Shown one piece after another: positions 1-12,700 of a DNA stretch of 55,888 nt. This stretch comes from Paramacrobiotus richtersi (lineage: Eukaryota; Tardigrada; Eutardigrada; Parachela; Macrobiotidae): contig JAQGAU010000025.1 of assembly GCA_034698045.1 (NCBI GenBank), positions 1 to 55,888 of the forward strand, in the 5' to 3' direction. The notes under the pieces are model-generated. The model was not told the DNA's origin and searched no databases. It was given only the letters and a program-made list of their open reading frames with translations. The position numbers were made by a program, and so were the translations under genes. Positions within the stretch are counted from its first letter, which is position 1. Every line of letters begins with the position of its first letter.

Positions 1-507
1 GCAATGAAATCATCGCACAGCTTCTTCCGCGGTAAACTTTAACCCATTCCGTTGGCATTTTCGAGCACGGTTGCTGACAAATGTTCATACATTAAGTGGT
101 CTATAGCTGGCCCACCCAAATGATTTGACCGATACGAACAAATGCGGTATTGCAGATGGGTAGCCAATCAGATCCGTTCCGGCAATCCCGTTCCGGCGGA
201 ATTCTTTGACTGTGTCACCCTGATGTTCACGCAGATTTGTGGCTTTGCAAATTTGGTTAAGGATAACGCGCCAAAAACAGTTCTTGGCATTATCAGCGAG
301 TCGGAACTCATTGTTGACCGTTTAATTGACTCCTTTTCTGATGAAATCTATAAAGTGGAAGTTGTTACCGCTTCCATGCTGCAGAAACCGGACTATTCGA
401 AATATGTACAATACCGGTGAGTCATTTTCCGTCACAGAAAAGAGTGACATTACAACTTACTGGCTACATGGGTATTCCAAACAACCTGTAGCGTTTCCCT
501 GTTGAAA
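1..507 (+). pseudogene. RGC locus A: 3' remnant, internally deleted cyclase domain
   Basis: The window opens inside exon 16 of a receptor guanylyl cyclase: bases 1-31 encode the end of the linker helix (IIAQLLPR) and stop at a GT donor. Exon 17 starts at 156 and encodes the start of the cyclase domain, including FTQICGF, up to KVEVV at about 366. There the sequence jumps directly into the middle of exon 20 (TASMLQK), losing the end of exon 17, exons 18 and 19 and the first part of exon 20. That removes the second metal Asp and the catalytic Asn and Arg. Small indels then end the frame at TGA 418-420, though decayed exon-20 sequence continues to about 507. The 5' part matches alpha copies, while the tail and 3' flank match beta copies C and D. 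This is a non-functional chimera; its upstream exons lie outside the window. Confidence 0.85.
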
Positions 508-1097
508 GCTTTGTCCTGATTAACAAGCCAGTATTGAACGACGCACGAAAAACAAATGTGGCAGCAGTAGCACATGCATTTGTAGAAACTAATGCATGCT
601 TCCGTTTCGTGGACAAAAGACTAATCCGAAGACTTGGTAACAAACTGAATCGAAGAGGGTCACACCATCTGGTTAAACGAACCGCAAAAGCAATAACTCT
701 GGAGAAGCCGGTATGGGATTTAAATCCGACATCAGATCGACGACCAACAATTTCGGCTAAATAATAAGCTAATCTTTGAATAGCCGCATGATCATGGTAT
801 GGATGGCAAATCTAAGAACAGTCAATGGACACACAATGGAGTTGCTATAATCCGAATGGCATTAGCTTATGGTTGAAACTTCCTATAAGATTCGCCGGTT
901 GAGACCTTAAAGCAAAGGTCGAATATATATTTGGTTGTTACATATTCTCGAAGGCATTACAACGATATGCTTCTTATGATTACTTACGGCTTGTCCGCAT
1001 TGACGATTACAATCCGCTGCGGTTATAAATTCATTGTAGTTCTGGGATAACAGATTATCTGCACTGACAGCTCAAATACATATACCGTGAAATCAAG
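508..1097. other. Intergenic A-B
   Basis: No gene seen. The first 150 bases are homologous to the 3' flanks of C (14595-14740) and of the relict at 37055, which confirms the beta origin of A's tail. The last 110 bases carry the conserved alpha upstream box. Confidence 0.6.
986..1068 (+). promoter_or_regulatory. Conserved upstream box of locus B
   Basis: This box is shared in order and spacing with the regions before E, F and G: an ACGGCTTGTC-like start, an AATC-GCTGCGG middle and a GGATAACAGATTATCTGCA-like end, 30 bp before the start codon. B is the most diverged copy. It could be core promoter or 5' UTR; the sequence alone cannot tell which. Confidence 0.35.
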
Positions 1098-4000
1098 ATG
1101 CAGTTTTCTGCTTGTAGTAGCGTACTTCGATTACAACCTTCGGTTAAAGCGATTGCACTGATGTTAATGGCGATACCGATCTGTGCTTATGCGAAGGAGA
1201 AACTTCGTATAGAACTCCTTACTGTTGGTGCGAGATCAACAGTAAATTACGCTCAGCTTACGTTTATGGGACCGCCAATGAGTGTCGCCGTGGATCACGT
1301 TAACAAAGTGTACAATGAATCCCTGAATGTGACATTAAAGTACTTGTTTGATGATATGCCATGGGCCAACATGTCGTCCAATGAATACAACCATCGCCTG
1401 GCATCGCAGTGGTATTATCGGGAACGTAACCCAAAAGTTTCATGTGTTTTCTTAATTCCTGGTAAGTTTGCCGGCCGTTGTAGAAACAACAGTTTTTATG
1501 TGGGCTTTCCGTATTTGGACTATTTGTGGTGTAACTTGCAGCGGGAATCATAGCAGCTGACTTCAACTACTTTTTTCAACAATGGAACGTTCTTTTCGTA
1601 ACAGTGTGAGTGCGTTTCTCTGACATCATGTTTTTTCTTTATGGGAATGTAAGAACGTGCGGGTGCGGGAAGCAGGACTTAAAGGCGTTCTGTCAAAATT
1701 AATTGTTAATATTAATGTTATAGCTGTTACGCTGGTAGAATATTTAAAGATTATTGAGAAGAAAGAGACACCTTAACTGCTGAGACAACTTAACTTAACT
1801 TAACTGACACCTTAACTGTTGATCGCTGTTCTAGGTAAAACATTCTACAGATTCTGTATAGAGTTGGCCCTTCAAGTTCTTCGTATCCAGCTATGAAGAG
1901 TTTAGCTGTATTTAGTTAGGACAAGCTTTCTTTCGGAGTCTCGGACACTCAAGGGGAGGTCCGGACCGTCCGGTAATGTGGAGATTGGAGCTTTAGACTG
2001 CTGAAGCCGAAAAGTAAAACCCACTACAGTGTACACTCTACAGCCCATAGAGTACCGTCTCCTGCAACTCTTTGCTGCTCATCTACATTTGTTTGGTTTG
2101 TTGATGGGCGATGCTGGGGAATGTACATAGATACAGTGACATATTACAGTCAGTGCAGTTTCTAGTCGACAGATAACTGATTAAAATAATGGGATGCACG
2201 TAACGTCTGTTCACTGTGCACAGATTTGTTTATCTGGCAACAGCCACACACACGTCTAAAAAGAGACCTTTCAAAAAGCTCAATAGACTATTACTTCAAA
2301 AGTACATAATTTATTTGGGTTTTTAAAAGGTCCGAACGGGGCCCAAGCACATCGAATCTCCGTTGAAGAACTTCGGAAACAGGGAATCCTTACAGTTTCA
2401 ACTGCTTCGTCCGCCATATTGTGGCGGTAATAAACACATACGAGTACAATAACTACGAGTAGCAATATTTTCAGTGAATAACAACCACCAAAAGCGGAAG
2501 CGATTGACGTAGACCCCGGGGGTTAAGGCCATGAGGCTAACGCCCAGTTTAGACATTTTAAAAACAAAAATATATTATGTAAATGCGAGATAAAACGTTT
2601 GATTGGTTTGTTAATCTACTCTGACGTACGGTGCCTCGTAACTGGTATGTACTGACGCTAACATTGTGTTAATTTGGGCATAAATGTTTAACTCTTCTAG
2701 CTTAACGATATATGGTATTATTCGTAGGATTTCCGTGACCCCAGCAATTGCAGACAGAATCGCAAATCCCACATGGATTTCGACAGCACGTGTGAACTAT
2801 CCCGTCATGACGATGCTGTTCTGCGAAGTACTACTCAAATACAAATGGTCAACATTCATGGTCGTTTGGGATCAAGCGTCCAGTGACACTTACCGTCCTT
2901 ATGCGGATCAGATTGTGAAAGATTCCGTGGCTCGAATGGGAAGGGCACCCTTATTTCGAAAAATTAGTGTCACCTCCAGCTTTGATTTTCTACCGCTGCT
3001 CAGGGATATTCAAGCACATACTCGAAGTAATGTGTAATTCCTTTCTTTCTGTATTTCGATATAGTTTTTTACGAAAAATTTTGCTTTAGTTGTGATTTTC
3101 TTGGGATCCGGTGGAGCTGTACGAAATCTCTTGGTAAGACGTTCTTGTCTAAATGTTTCTCTCCTTTGCGACATCATCGATATGTTGGCTTCCATATTGC
3201 AGTAAATACGTGACATTTACTACGCTGTTAAGTAGGCTAATCTCTGTTCTTTTTATCTGGAGCAGATAACTGCGAACAAAGAAAATATGACAAACGGAGA
3301 ATTTGTAAGGCAGAATTTTCGTCAATCGAAACAAAACACGTTAGATTTTACTGCTTTTTGTTAGGTGTACATGGCCTTTGAAATTATGGATAGCACGAAA
3401 GTATATGGGCGTATGCACTGGGAATACCACGACGACAATGACACGGTATGGTAGTCCGACTTTCGTGTGCATTTAGAAAAGATCGATAACTTCTTTGTCC
3501 AGATTGCCCAGCAGGCTTTCCAGTCGCTGCTTATTATGAGACCATCAGACATCTATGACTCTCCCAAGAAAGACTTAGCAGAAGCCTTCAGGGCTAACGC
3601 CCAACGTGACTTTGGCTACGCGTATGACATGCAGGACTTGGTATGAGAAGTTACTTTTCGCTATATAGGTAAACCAGGAATATCGAATTTTTCTGTCCAA
3701 ATTGTAGCCATACCTGCAGATGCTCAGTTCCTATGGTGCTGTGACAACACTGGCGGAGGTAAGGCCGGCATTACGCTCCCACAAGGAGCGACAAAAGCAT
3801 GGTTCAGGGTACTGACGAAAAGCCAGGTTGTCGAATGATAGTACCCCCAGTGGGAGGGTTACTATCTCCTTTTCTCGCAAATCATTGTTTCTGCAGGTTA
3901 AACCGTGGCGGCATCTTTTCTTGTTATTTGATTGTTCATGAATAGCGCCGAAGAGTTACCTTCAAATTATTATGTTCGCTACTGAAGATAAGGTCAATCC

Positions 4001-7000
4001 ATACAGAGAACGCTGATTCGTGTGCTTTGTTGTAATATGTCACGTGTCACATGTTGGCTATTCAATGGGACTATACACAGTTGTCCTTGGTTTTCGCTTT
4101 TATCACGCCGTTCAGCGCAGTACTAGAACACGTGAAGTACCACTCCTATGTAGAGGGTCAGCTACTGAGGGACAATAAGGGTATTTATGGTACTACCAGT
4201 GGTACTGGTTCTGGTAATGGTACTGGTAGTGGTCCTGGTAATAGTACTGGTACTGGTTATGGTACTGGTAATGGCTATGCATGGTACTGGTATGTACCTA
4301 CTGGTAATGGTTATGGTACTGGTAGCGGTACTGGTTATGGTAGTGGGCCGCGCCACCAGTTCTAACATATAAAAGGACCTCTGCCGACCACAACAAAAAA
4401 ATTTGCAGTTAAAAACACAGAAGCAAGAAATAATTCCACGTTATAATTGTGCCTAACCCATGGCAGATTTCGTGCGCATATGTTTCGTTGTAAAACTTAA
4501 TAATACAGCTGCAACCAACTTAGCATAAGCGCCCTTTTTGCAGGTACGTTGATCCGCGAGAACCAGACACAAAAACTTGCATTGTAATTTTTCAGGCGCT
4601 GTTAGTTCATTCACGTTCATCCTGAGCGCTGAAGCAAGTAAACAAGTCTATAAGACCAATTTAGCTTGCCTTTTTTTTGACTGTTTTTGCCTTTTAGAAA
4701 CTGTACTAAAAATTTCCTGATAAAAGATAGACCTATATTATTTCTTTGTGCGCTTGTGCGTGCAGTGAAATTCTGCACAAGTTTCACCCGGAAAGGAAGC
4801 GCTGTAAATTATAAAATGGATTTTAAGTGTTCTAAAACTGCTTGTAAAGTTTTACAAGAATATTTAAGAATTGTTTATCGCGCCGGAATCCTCGCCATGC
4901 GAACGAAATCTTCCATGGGCTAGGCACAATTATAAAGTGGCGTTATTTCTTGCTTCTACGTTTCAATTGTAAATTTGCTGTTGTGGTCGACAGAGGTCCG
5001 TTCGTATGTCTGAACTGGTGGCGCGCCCACTACCAGTACCAGTACCATAACCAGTACCGCTATCAGAACCACTGGTAGTATCATGAACTATAAGTTCCCA
5101 GTTAATGATCGTTCGCTTTCCACAAAAGCCTGAAAACAGATCAAGACCGTGTTTCTGTCACAACAGGAAAGATATTCCGGAGGATCAGTCTGGGTATATT
5201 GCAGTATCAGCTCCAGTGATAATATGAGACAAGCCTGCAGTTCGTACTGTAGTTAACAACAACATTTCTGAAGACGACAACCGTTTTTTACGATAAAAGC
5301 ACATAACTTTTATTACCTTTCCAGTTTCTAATATGCCCAATGGAAAGTGGAATTTTGGCCTAGGTTATGAATGACTTGTGGACGGACGGCGACGAACATC
5401 CGTACCAGAATGGCACATTTTTAGCAGAGCAATTCTTCAACCGCACATTTTATAATAACATTTCCCAAATGTACATCGACGATAAGGGAGGACGTCAAAT
5501 GGAGCTATATCTATGGCGTTTTGCAGAAAACGGCAGCCAAAACGTGCGTAGAAATAAGTGTCGACGCATCGAAGTAGATAAATGAGCCTCTTTTTTTACA
5601 AGAGATTTCTGTATAAACGTGCCGCCGGCAATGCACCGGTTATCGAGATGTACCACATTCAACACTGGGTGAATGGCACGTGGCCACCTCCCAACGAGCC
5701 ACTTTGCGGGTACATCAACGACCGTCCAGTCTGCAGACACGAAGGTATGTCCTGTTTAATGCAGTGCGAAGCGTTACTGCAGCTTCTTAATAATCACTCC
5801 TTGCTCTGTTCTTTTTTCAGGAAACGCATCTTCCGCAGCTGCACTGGCCGTACCAATTGTCCTAGTACTCTGTGTGGTAATAATTGGTGCTGCGGTCTGG
5901 TAAGCTGGCTGATTGAAGTGAACTGGTCGGTGTTCTGCTCTTGATACTTCAAAAGTACGATGTGTGCATAGTCAGGTCAGACGAATCAGGAAAAACACTT
6001 TGGCAACATGGTGGAAAATTGACCAAGCGCAGTTGGAATTTGTGCGGACTCCGTCACCCTTTGTAACGTCCTTCCATTCAAGTATGGAACGGAAGAGCGT
6101 CGCGACACAGGCAACGAACCAATGTTATCTGGTAAGTACTTTCAGGCACCGCCTGTTTCCCTTAGCACCATGAGGATGTTAGTCATGATCCTTGCACCAT
6201 CGCATCTCGTAACAGAGACAAATGCAAACAAAATTCTCGGCATTTAGTACATACATCCTTATTTGCTTTCTGCAGAGGGAAAGATTCGTTTCCGCCAAAT
6301 TAGCTGGTATTCAAGTAATAATCGAATTAGTGGAAAAGACAGCGGAAGAAACCACGTTCGATCGTATTGCTTCTCATCGGTCGTTCTTAGTCGATATGGA
6401 AAAGGTAACCCATACCGTACAGTACGCAAATCCATTTGATGAATCATGGGTCCTCACTAATGTGGCCATTCATTTCGGTGCTTTCCCAGATGCGTAACAT
6501 GAACCACCAGAACATTTCTCGTCTTTGCGGGATATCTTCGATTAACGCAAAAATGCATGGCGGTATCGGCATTATCATGGAACAACCAGCACGTGGTTGC
6601 ATATACGATGTATTCGATGGGCTTATAAGTCTGGATATTGCACTGATCAGTTCCCTCATAAACGATTTTCTGGAGGTAATCCGCATTTATTTACGTTACC
6701 ACGATCCTAACGTTCACATTATCACTTTTTAGGGCGTTCAGTTCATTCATTCATCTGCCTTAAGTTACCATGGGTCCCTATGCGGTCTATACTGCCATGT
6801 CGACAAACATTTCACTTTAAAAATATGTGGACTAGTTAACTCTAGGCTACGAAACGCTGTACATGGCGCTAACAGAAAGGGAACATGTATTGCTGCCTAT
6901 ATTCCTTTCTGTACAAAGCGAAAAACGCTTTCCGTGGTACTCCGCCAAAAAGTCGACATCTACGCGGTTGGTGTGGTGGTCTGGGAGCTGCTGGCGAAGC

Positions 7001-8282
7001 AAAAGCTATCTTCTGCAGATAGTTTAGGTAAAAATAAGTTTCAGGAATCAGATTAGAAGTTAGAACCATAACTGAACGTCTGTTACAGAGCTAATCAATG
7101 CAGCAGAACCAGACGGCTTACAAGAATACCAGAAAGTTTTGGCGCCATGCTGGCAGGAAGATATAAATGGCAGACCATCGGTCAAACAGCTGCGAGAAAA
7201 CTTGGCCAGGATATCATCCGCATTCTCACTCCGCCACTCTGGCTCGAAATTCATCGAGAAGGTCCAACACCGATTGGCTGGCTACACGCGAGAACTGGAG
7301 GATGAAGTAGACATGCGAACAAAAAATCTGGTGGATGAGATGAATCGGTGCAATGAAATCATCGCACAGCTACTTCCGCGGTAAGCCCATTGCGTTGCGT
7401 TTTGTGCCTGCGTGTACCGCATACTGACTGGTATGAACAAATGCGAAATTGCAGATGGGTAGCAAATCAGATCCGCTCCGGCAATCCCGTCCCTGCGGAG
7501 TTCTTCGAATGCGCCACTCTTATGTTTACGCAAATTTACGGCTTCGCGAATTTGGTTCAGGACAACGAGCCAAAAATAATTCTGGGTATTATCAGCGAGT
7601 CGGAATTTACTGTAGACCGCTTAATCGACTCCTTTTCTGGCGAAATCTATAAAGTGGAAGTCGTGGATGACTGTTATTTGGTACGGTTGCCCAAGCCTTT
7701 CTGTAGCGACAACACAATCATTCTGCTGCTTTCGGCGATTCAGGTAGCAAGCGGTCTACAGCTACGGATCGGTGACCGACACGCGCAAGTGATTGCCGCA
7801 CTTGCCGTCGCGATACAACAGTCGGCGCCACGACTGTTTGCACAGCATGGTCTGCAGTTCAAATCAGGGATGCATTCCGGTAAGTGGCACTTAATCACAG
7901 TATTTATACGTCTTAAAGGAACTTACAATAATTCATTCGAGGTCCCTGTGCCGCGGGAATCGTCGGATTTCGGCGATTACGATATTGTCTGTAGGTGCCA
8001 TATGCAATGGATCTTTTTATTGCCAAAATTTTGAGGGTTTCTTAGTGTTAGTTTTATAGGTTCGGTGACACTGTCAACACTGCCTCGCGGATGTGCTCTT
8101 ACGGAGAACCCAGACGAACCCAAATGTCTGCGTATACAGCAACAATGGTCATCAAGACTGGATTGTTCGAAACAGAGTGCCGAGGTGTCATCTCAATCAA
8201 GGGAAAGGATGAAATGTCAACTTATTGGCTGAATGGATATAAGAAAAGTGGCAGCGATTTTGTCCCGCCTGTTGCTAAATGA
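1098..8282 (+). CDS. RGC locus B (alpha): receptor-type guanylyl cyclase, intact
   Basis: Exons: 1098-1461, 1542-1605, 2728-3026, 3090-3133, 3266-3304, 3365-3445, 3503-3640, 3708-3758, 5364-5543, 5603-5744, 5821-5899, 5972-6131, 6276-6404, 6490-6675, 6733-7027, 7089-7380, 7455-7680, 7744-7879, 7942-7990, 8060-8282; 3177 nt, 1058 aa with no internal stop. A signal peptide ends near CAYA. Residues 33-467 form the ANF-receptor-like ectodomain, 468-493 the membrane helix (exon 11), and 494-547 a juxtamembrane part with TWWKID. The kinase-homology domain (548-790) is predicted inactive (HGSLCG, CGL in place of DFG). A coiled linker leads to LLPR-WVANQI and the cyclase domain (848-1040). The cyclase keeps KVEVVDD, RYCLFGDTVNTASRM and the C-terminal TYWLNGY, but has FTQIYGF where FxDIxGF is usual. 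The expected product is a plasma-membrane receptor making or modulating cGMP; the ligand is unknown. Intron 8 (1.6 kb) hosts a foldback element. Confidence 0.9.
1606..2727 (+). other. Long intron 2 of B
   Basis: The splice sites are GTGAG at 1606 and TTCGTAG before 2728. The first 60 bases resemble the start of intron 2 in E, F and G. A short TTAAC tandem run lies at about 1787-1806. Nothing else was recognised; small open frames here have no family features. Confidence 0.5.
4187..5084. mobile_element. Foldback element with GGTACT-type arms in intron 8 of B
   Basis: The two ends are inverted repeats of each other. The left end (4187-4354) is a degenerate GGTACT/GGTAAT array; the right end (5029-5084) is the complementary ACC-rich array, ending in a shorter copy of the same motif. 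Inside these, 4343-4480 pairs with 4897-5035, including GCGCCACCAGTTC, GACCTCTG.CGACCACAAC, AAGCAAGAAATAA and ATAATTGTGCCTA.CCCATGG. The centre (about 4500-4890) is not paired and has no transposase. This fits a non-autonomous foldback or long-TIR element. No clear target duplication is visible, so the exact ends are uncertain. The Gly/Ser/Thr-rich open frame across the left array is a by-product of the repeat. Confidence 0.7.
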
Positions 8283-9746
8283 CGTAACTGGAGAGTATGA
8301 TTATTATTAAAAAAGTTGAAATCTGGTTGTTTTTCATACATACCATTTTGTTATGACCTGTCGTATTCGAACCTTATCGTAAATAATTAGTTGTGCGAAT
8401 TAAATGAGAAGATTAGTTCAACGTGCCCACTATAACCAGAAGCGATTGTGATTAGCGCAGAGTGGTTAAATTATATTGTGCATTGAGCATGACACTGTTT
8501 CTGGTCAGCTTCCTAAGAATTATGACTCCTTCTAGTACAATCAAGACTGTAAACTGGAAGTACGTCAAAGAAATCTGTGAAGTATTTTGTTCACTTAATA
8601 CAGTAGTTGCATGTGGAAATGTCGAGTATGTTCTCAGTGGGCAGTTTTCGTATGCGATGGACTTGATGAAAGACACACTTTCGCTGAGCACATTTGCCGA
8701 TTCACACCCAATGTCAGTCTGTGAGTGCAGTACTAGAGCTTATGGGAATTACCAGGTTTGAAACGCAGCTGCATCCGGTAAAGAAAGCATGATGGTAAAA
8801 CCGTTGGTTTGATCCGCTACTTTTAAGATTGCTAGAACGGAAGCTTGATCAAGGCGATCAGCTGCTGTGGTTAATGAGCAGCGGTGTCACACGATGTATC
8901 TATCTGTAATGGACGCTACGATTTGTAAACAATGCAGGCTTTACAGAAAGATCTTTACGGTAAAGACTGTCGTATTGCTTTAACGTGAAACACCGATCTA
9001 AACAAAGAAAAAATGTGTCTTTAAATTTCCACCACTAGCTGAACCGATGTTTGCAAAGGTTTTAAAGGAGTTGATTCACTTTTGACGGGTCTCGCGCTCC
9101 GTAACATGGCATCGCCAACGGGACTGTCCGACTGGTACATTACAGTACAGTACCAGTGGTGGATTGCTGACCTCACTCGTTCCTATCGACAACGGTGATC
9201 ATTTTCAATCAAGAGCAGTGGCATGTTGGCGAAAGATGGCAAATTAATAAAACCAATTTGTCCACCGTTACTGTAGTGCTTCCTTGGGAAAGGCACTCGT
9301 ATCCGATTCCCGGGATATTCTGCTGCAACATGTGCAGGCGTTAACCAATCATGTGACGCCTGTACAGCCTAGACGTAGCACGCACTGTAATCAGCGAAAA
9401 CAGAAATAGAACGGTGAGACGCATCTTGCGAATTACGCGCTCGGCACCTTTCAATTTCGCATAAAAGTATAATCAAAGACCAGTATTCTAAGGGAGACTG
9501 GATGATAATGCTGGTAATCGCCTTATGGTTAAACAACGAAACCTTTGTGATATTTTACAAAGGACCTTCCACTCATTTGCATAGCTTTACTGTTTGTCTA
9601 AGAACACGCGTATACTAGCGCAATTTGAGATTGATCAAAGTCTGCCATTTTCTGGCTAATAGCGATTTACAGTTGTTTTCGCAGATCTTAAAACCGTAAA
9701 TATTATGAACAAACCGTACTCCAAGGTCTGCACAACGAGTTGACAT
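8283..9746. other. Intergenic B-C
   Basis: No gene seen. Bases about 8380-9130 are paralogous to 15240-15970 downstream of C, sharing TTGTGCGAATTAAATGA and CAACGGGACTGTCCGA. The 150 bp before C resemble the region before D, for example the CGCAGATCTTAAAA-like stretch at about 9680. Confidence 0.6.
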
Positions 9747-12700
9747 ATGTCGGCATCCATGTCTACTCGGGGAATATTCTGGATATTCTTCATGTCAACA
9801 TCATGCTTCAGCCTGAAGGAGAAGCTGCACGTAGAACTGGTTGCCGTGGGCATAAAAGCCAAGGAGCAAGTGGGCCAGTTACTTTACTTGGGACCGCCTA
9901 TGAGTGTCGCTGCTGATTATGTAAATTTCGTGTATATTGACTCTCTGAGTCTTACTTTAACATATGAAGTTGATGATAATCCATTGGTGAATACACTACT
10001 ATCCAATGAGTACACACCACGATTGGTGGCCGAATGGTACTACCGCAAACGTGTTCCACAACGGCTGAGCATTTTATTGATTCCGGGTAAGAATGTTTCT
10101 CGATGAAAAACTTAAACCGCGTCATATACAATATGTACAGTTTTCACATACCTTATAGTTACTCTGTCGTTGATACAAATCTATCTTTTATGCAGCCGCG
10201 GCCGTTCTACCTGACTTAACCTACATGTTTCAACAGTGGAATATCTTGTTCATAACAGTGTGAGTTATCAATTTGGCCAAGCAATGTTTTCTGTATTTGC
10301 AAAGCAATACGCACGTACTAGTCTTTTTGTCTCAGTTTCTGTTAGTATGTCTGACGTCACCATATTATCAGTACTTGTATAGATGCTCCGCATCTGAGCT
10401 CTCAGCAAAAGTTGAGTTTTTTCTCAATAAACAAGGTTCAGGCTAAAAAACGAAGATACCCTCTATAAAATCGCTAATGCAGTTAAACAAGGTTGAGCGT
10501 TGAGCTGCATTCTGAAAGACAGAGCAATAAGCTTACTTGTTAGATTTGACACAGTTTGACCAAAGCATCTGATCAAAGGACGTCAACGGCACCAGCGATC
10601 AGTGACCGAATCTCCAATCCGACATGGATTTCGACTGCACGGATAAATTTCCCCTCAATGACATTGCTTTTTTGCGAAGTGCTGCTCAAGTACGGTTGGA
10701 TGACCTTTATGACAGTGTTGGACTTGGGATCGGGTGGAATTTATCGAAGCTTTGCTATGAGGACGATCGAAGATTTCATCGATTTGACTGGAAGAGCGCC
10801 ATTACAGAGGCGAATCAACGCAACAGCTTCTTATGATTTCCAGTTGCTGCTGCAAGATATTCGGGCTCAGACTCGAAGTATGGCTTCTTTCACGCTGTTC
10901 GAAGTTGCTCAGTTATGACCCTTATTATTGCAGTCGTGATACTGTTCGCAGCCGGCGGTGTGGTCAGAGATTTCTTGGTAATTAAAACACGAAAAAGCGC
11001 AACACTACAGTATACATATTTATAGAATGTCTGTTGCAGATTGCTGCAAATAAAGCGAACATGACCAACGGCGATTACGTGAGTAATCGTTGCAGTCATC
11101 CATCGCAACTACGTTCTGTTTGTTCTCTGTTAGGTGTACATGGCCTTCGAAGCGGCAGACAACCCGAAAGTTTACGGACGCATGCACTGGGAATACCACG
11201 ACGAAAACGACATGGTTTGCACTAGTTTGTTGCAGTTTGTACGTTCAGACAATAGTATGATATTGGACTGCGCAGGTGGCCCAAAAGGCGTTCCAATCCC
11301 TTCTAATCATGCGACCCCAAGACATCTACGACCCTCCTAACCCCGGTCTAGCGAAACAGTTCATGGCTCGGACCCAGCGTGATTTCAATTACACATATGA
11401 CATCAAGGAGCAGGTGTGCTGAACTAATTCTTTGAATTTCTTCAGCGCATACTAAGCTGTGCCGTTTGACAGCCCTACCTGAACATGCTCGCGTGCTATA
11501 CGGCTGTAACGATGATCGCACAGGTACCGACAGGTAGTTAATACCGATGTTAAAATAGTGTTCTCAATAGTTTTCGGAAATTTACAAATGAGGCTCTAGT
11601 ATTGCTAATTTCGATTTATAAACATATGACAAACTACTGTATACCAGGTTATCAGTGAGCTGTGGACAGACGGAAATGATGACGAGCTGCAAAACGGCAC
11701 ATATCTGGCAGCTCAGTTCCTTAATCGCACATTCGATAATAACATAAGCCAAATCTATATCGACGATATGGGAGGAGGCCAGATGGATGTCTACATGTGG
11801 CGATTTGACGAAAATGGCACACAATCGGTCAGTCTTACTATATTTGTATGTAGCTGGTCGCGGTTGTCTAAAAGTGTGAGTTTATATTATGGTAGCAATT
11901 GATCCATGTTTTACACAGAAATTTTTATACAAACGCGCAGCGGGTAACGCGTCTGTCGTTGAGCTGTACAGTATCAGTCAATGGGCAAATGGACCATGGC
12001 CACCACCCAATGAGCCAGCATGCGGATTCAGAAATAACCGACAATCCTGTCGCACAGAGAGTAATGCAAAACGTACCGGTTTTAGAGCGCTTTAACCAAC
12101 CGAATGTTCTAGTGGGGTCAAGTGCGGGTGTTGTACCAACTGTACTGGGTGTAATCCTAATATGCATTGTGGCACTCTTTGTTGGGATTCGGTAAGTTCC
12201 GAATCGGTTATATTTGATATTCAGACAGATTAAATAGAATCGAGCATCAGCTATTTTGTTATTCTGCGTTTCGAAGGTACGGCAGACGCACCGGTGGAAA
12301 TGCGCAAGAAACTTGGTGGAATATTGACCAGTCGGAGTTGCAGGTTATAAGCACACCTTTCCCGGCAGCAGTTTCATACCATTCTATCGGAGACCACAAA
12401 AGCGCTTCGCAAACAACGGCTCCTTACCTTGTAAGAATCGCCAAAAGTTATCGTTACGTTGACAAAACTTGTTGTTTACCGGCTTTAAAAGATCATCTCA
12501 CGATGCTCATTTGCAGTCGGAGAAATTTTTCTCAGGAAAGCTGAAAGGACTTGACGTGCTGATCGAAACTGTCGAACCATTAAACGAATGCAGCTTTTTA
12601 AGCCGCATTATATCCGATCAATCGATTCTGCGCGATTTGGATAAGGTAAGTTAACGGTCACTTTTCGTAATTTTGCAAACTGCTGCATCAATGCGCACGT

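Noticed and set aside
1606-2727. Possible separate gene in intron 2 of B (61-codon minus frame)
   Set aside because: Short, no motifs, and enclosed in an intron with clear splice sites.
4051-4372. Open frames rich in Gly/Ser/Thr or Val/Leu
   Set aside because: They are translations of the degenerate GGTACT-type array in three frames; they lie inside an intron of B.
8462-8761. 99-codon frame behind B
   Set aside because: The paralogous sequence behind C (about 15330-15620) does not keep the frame.
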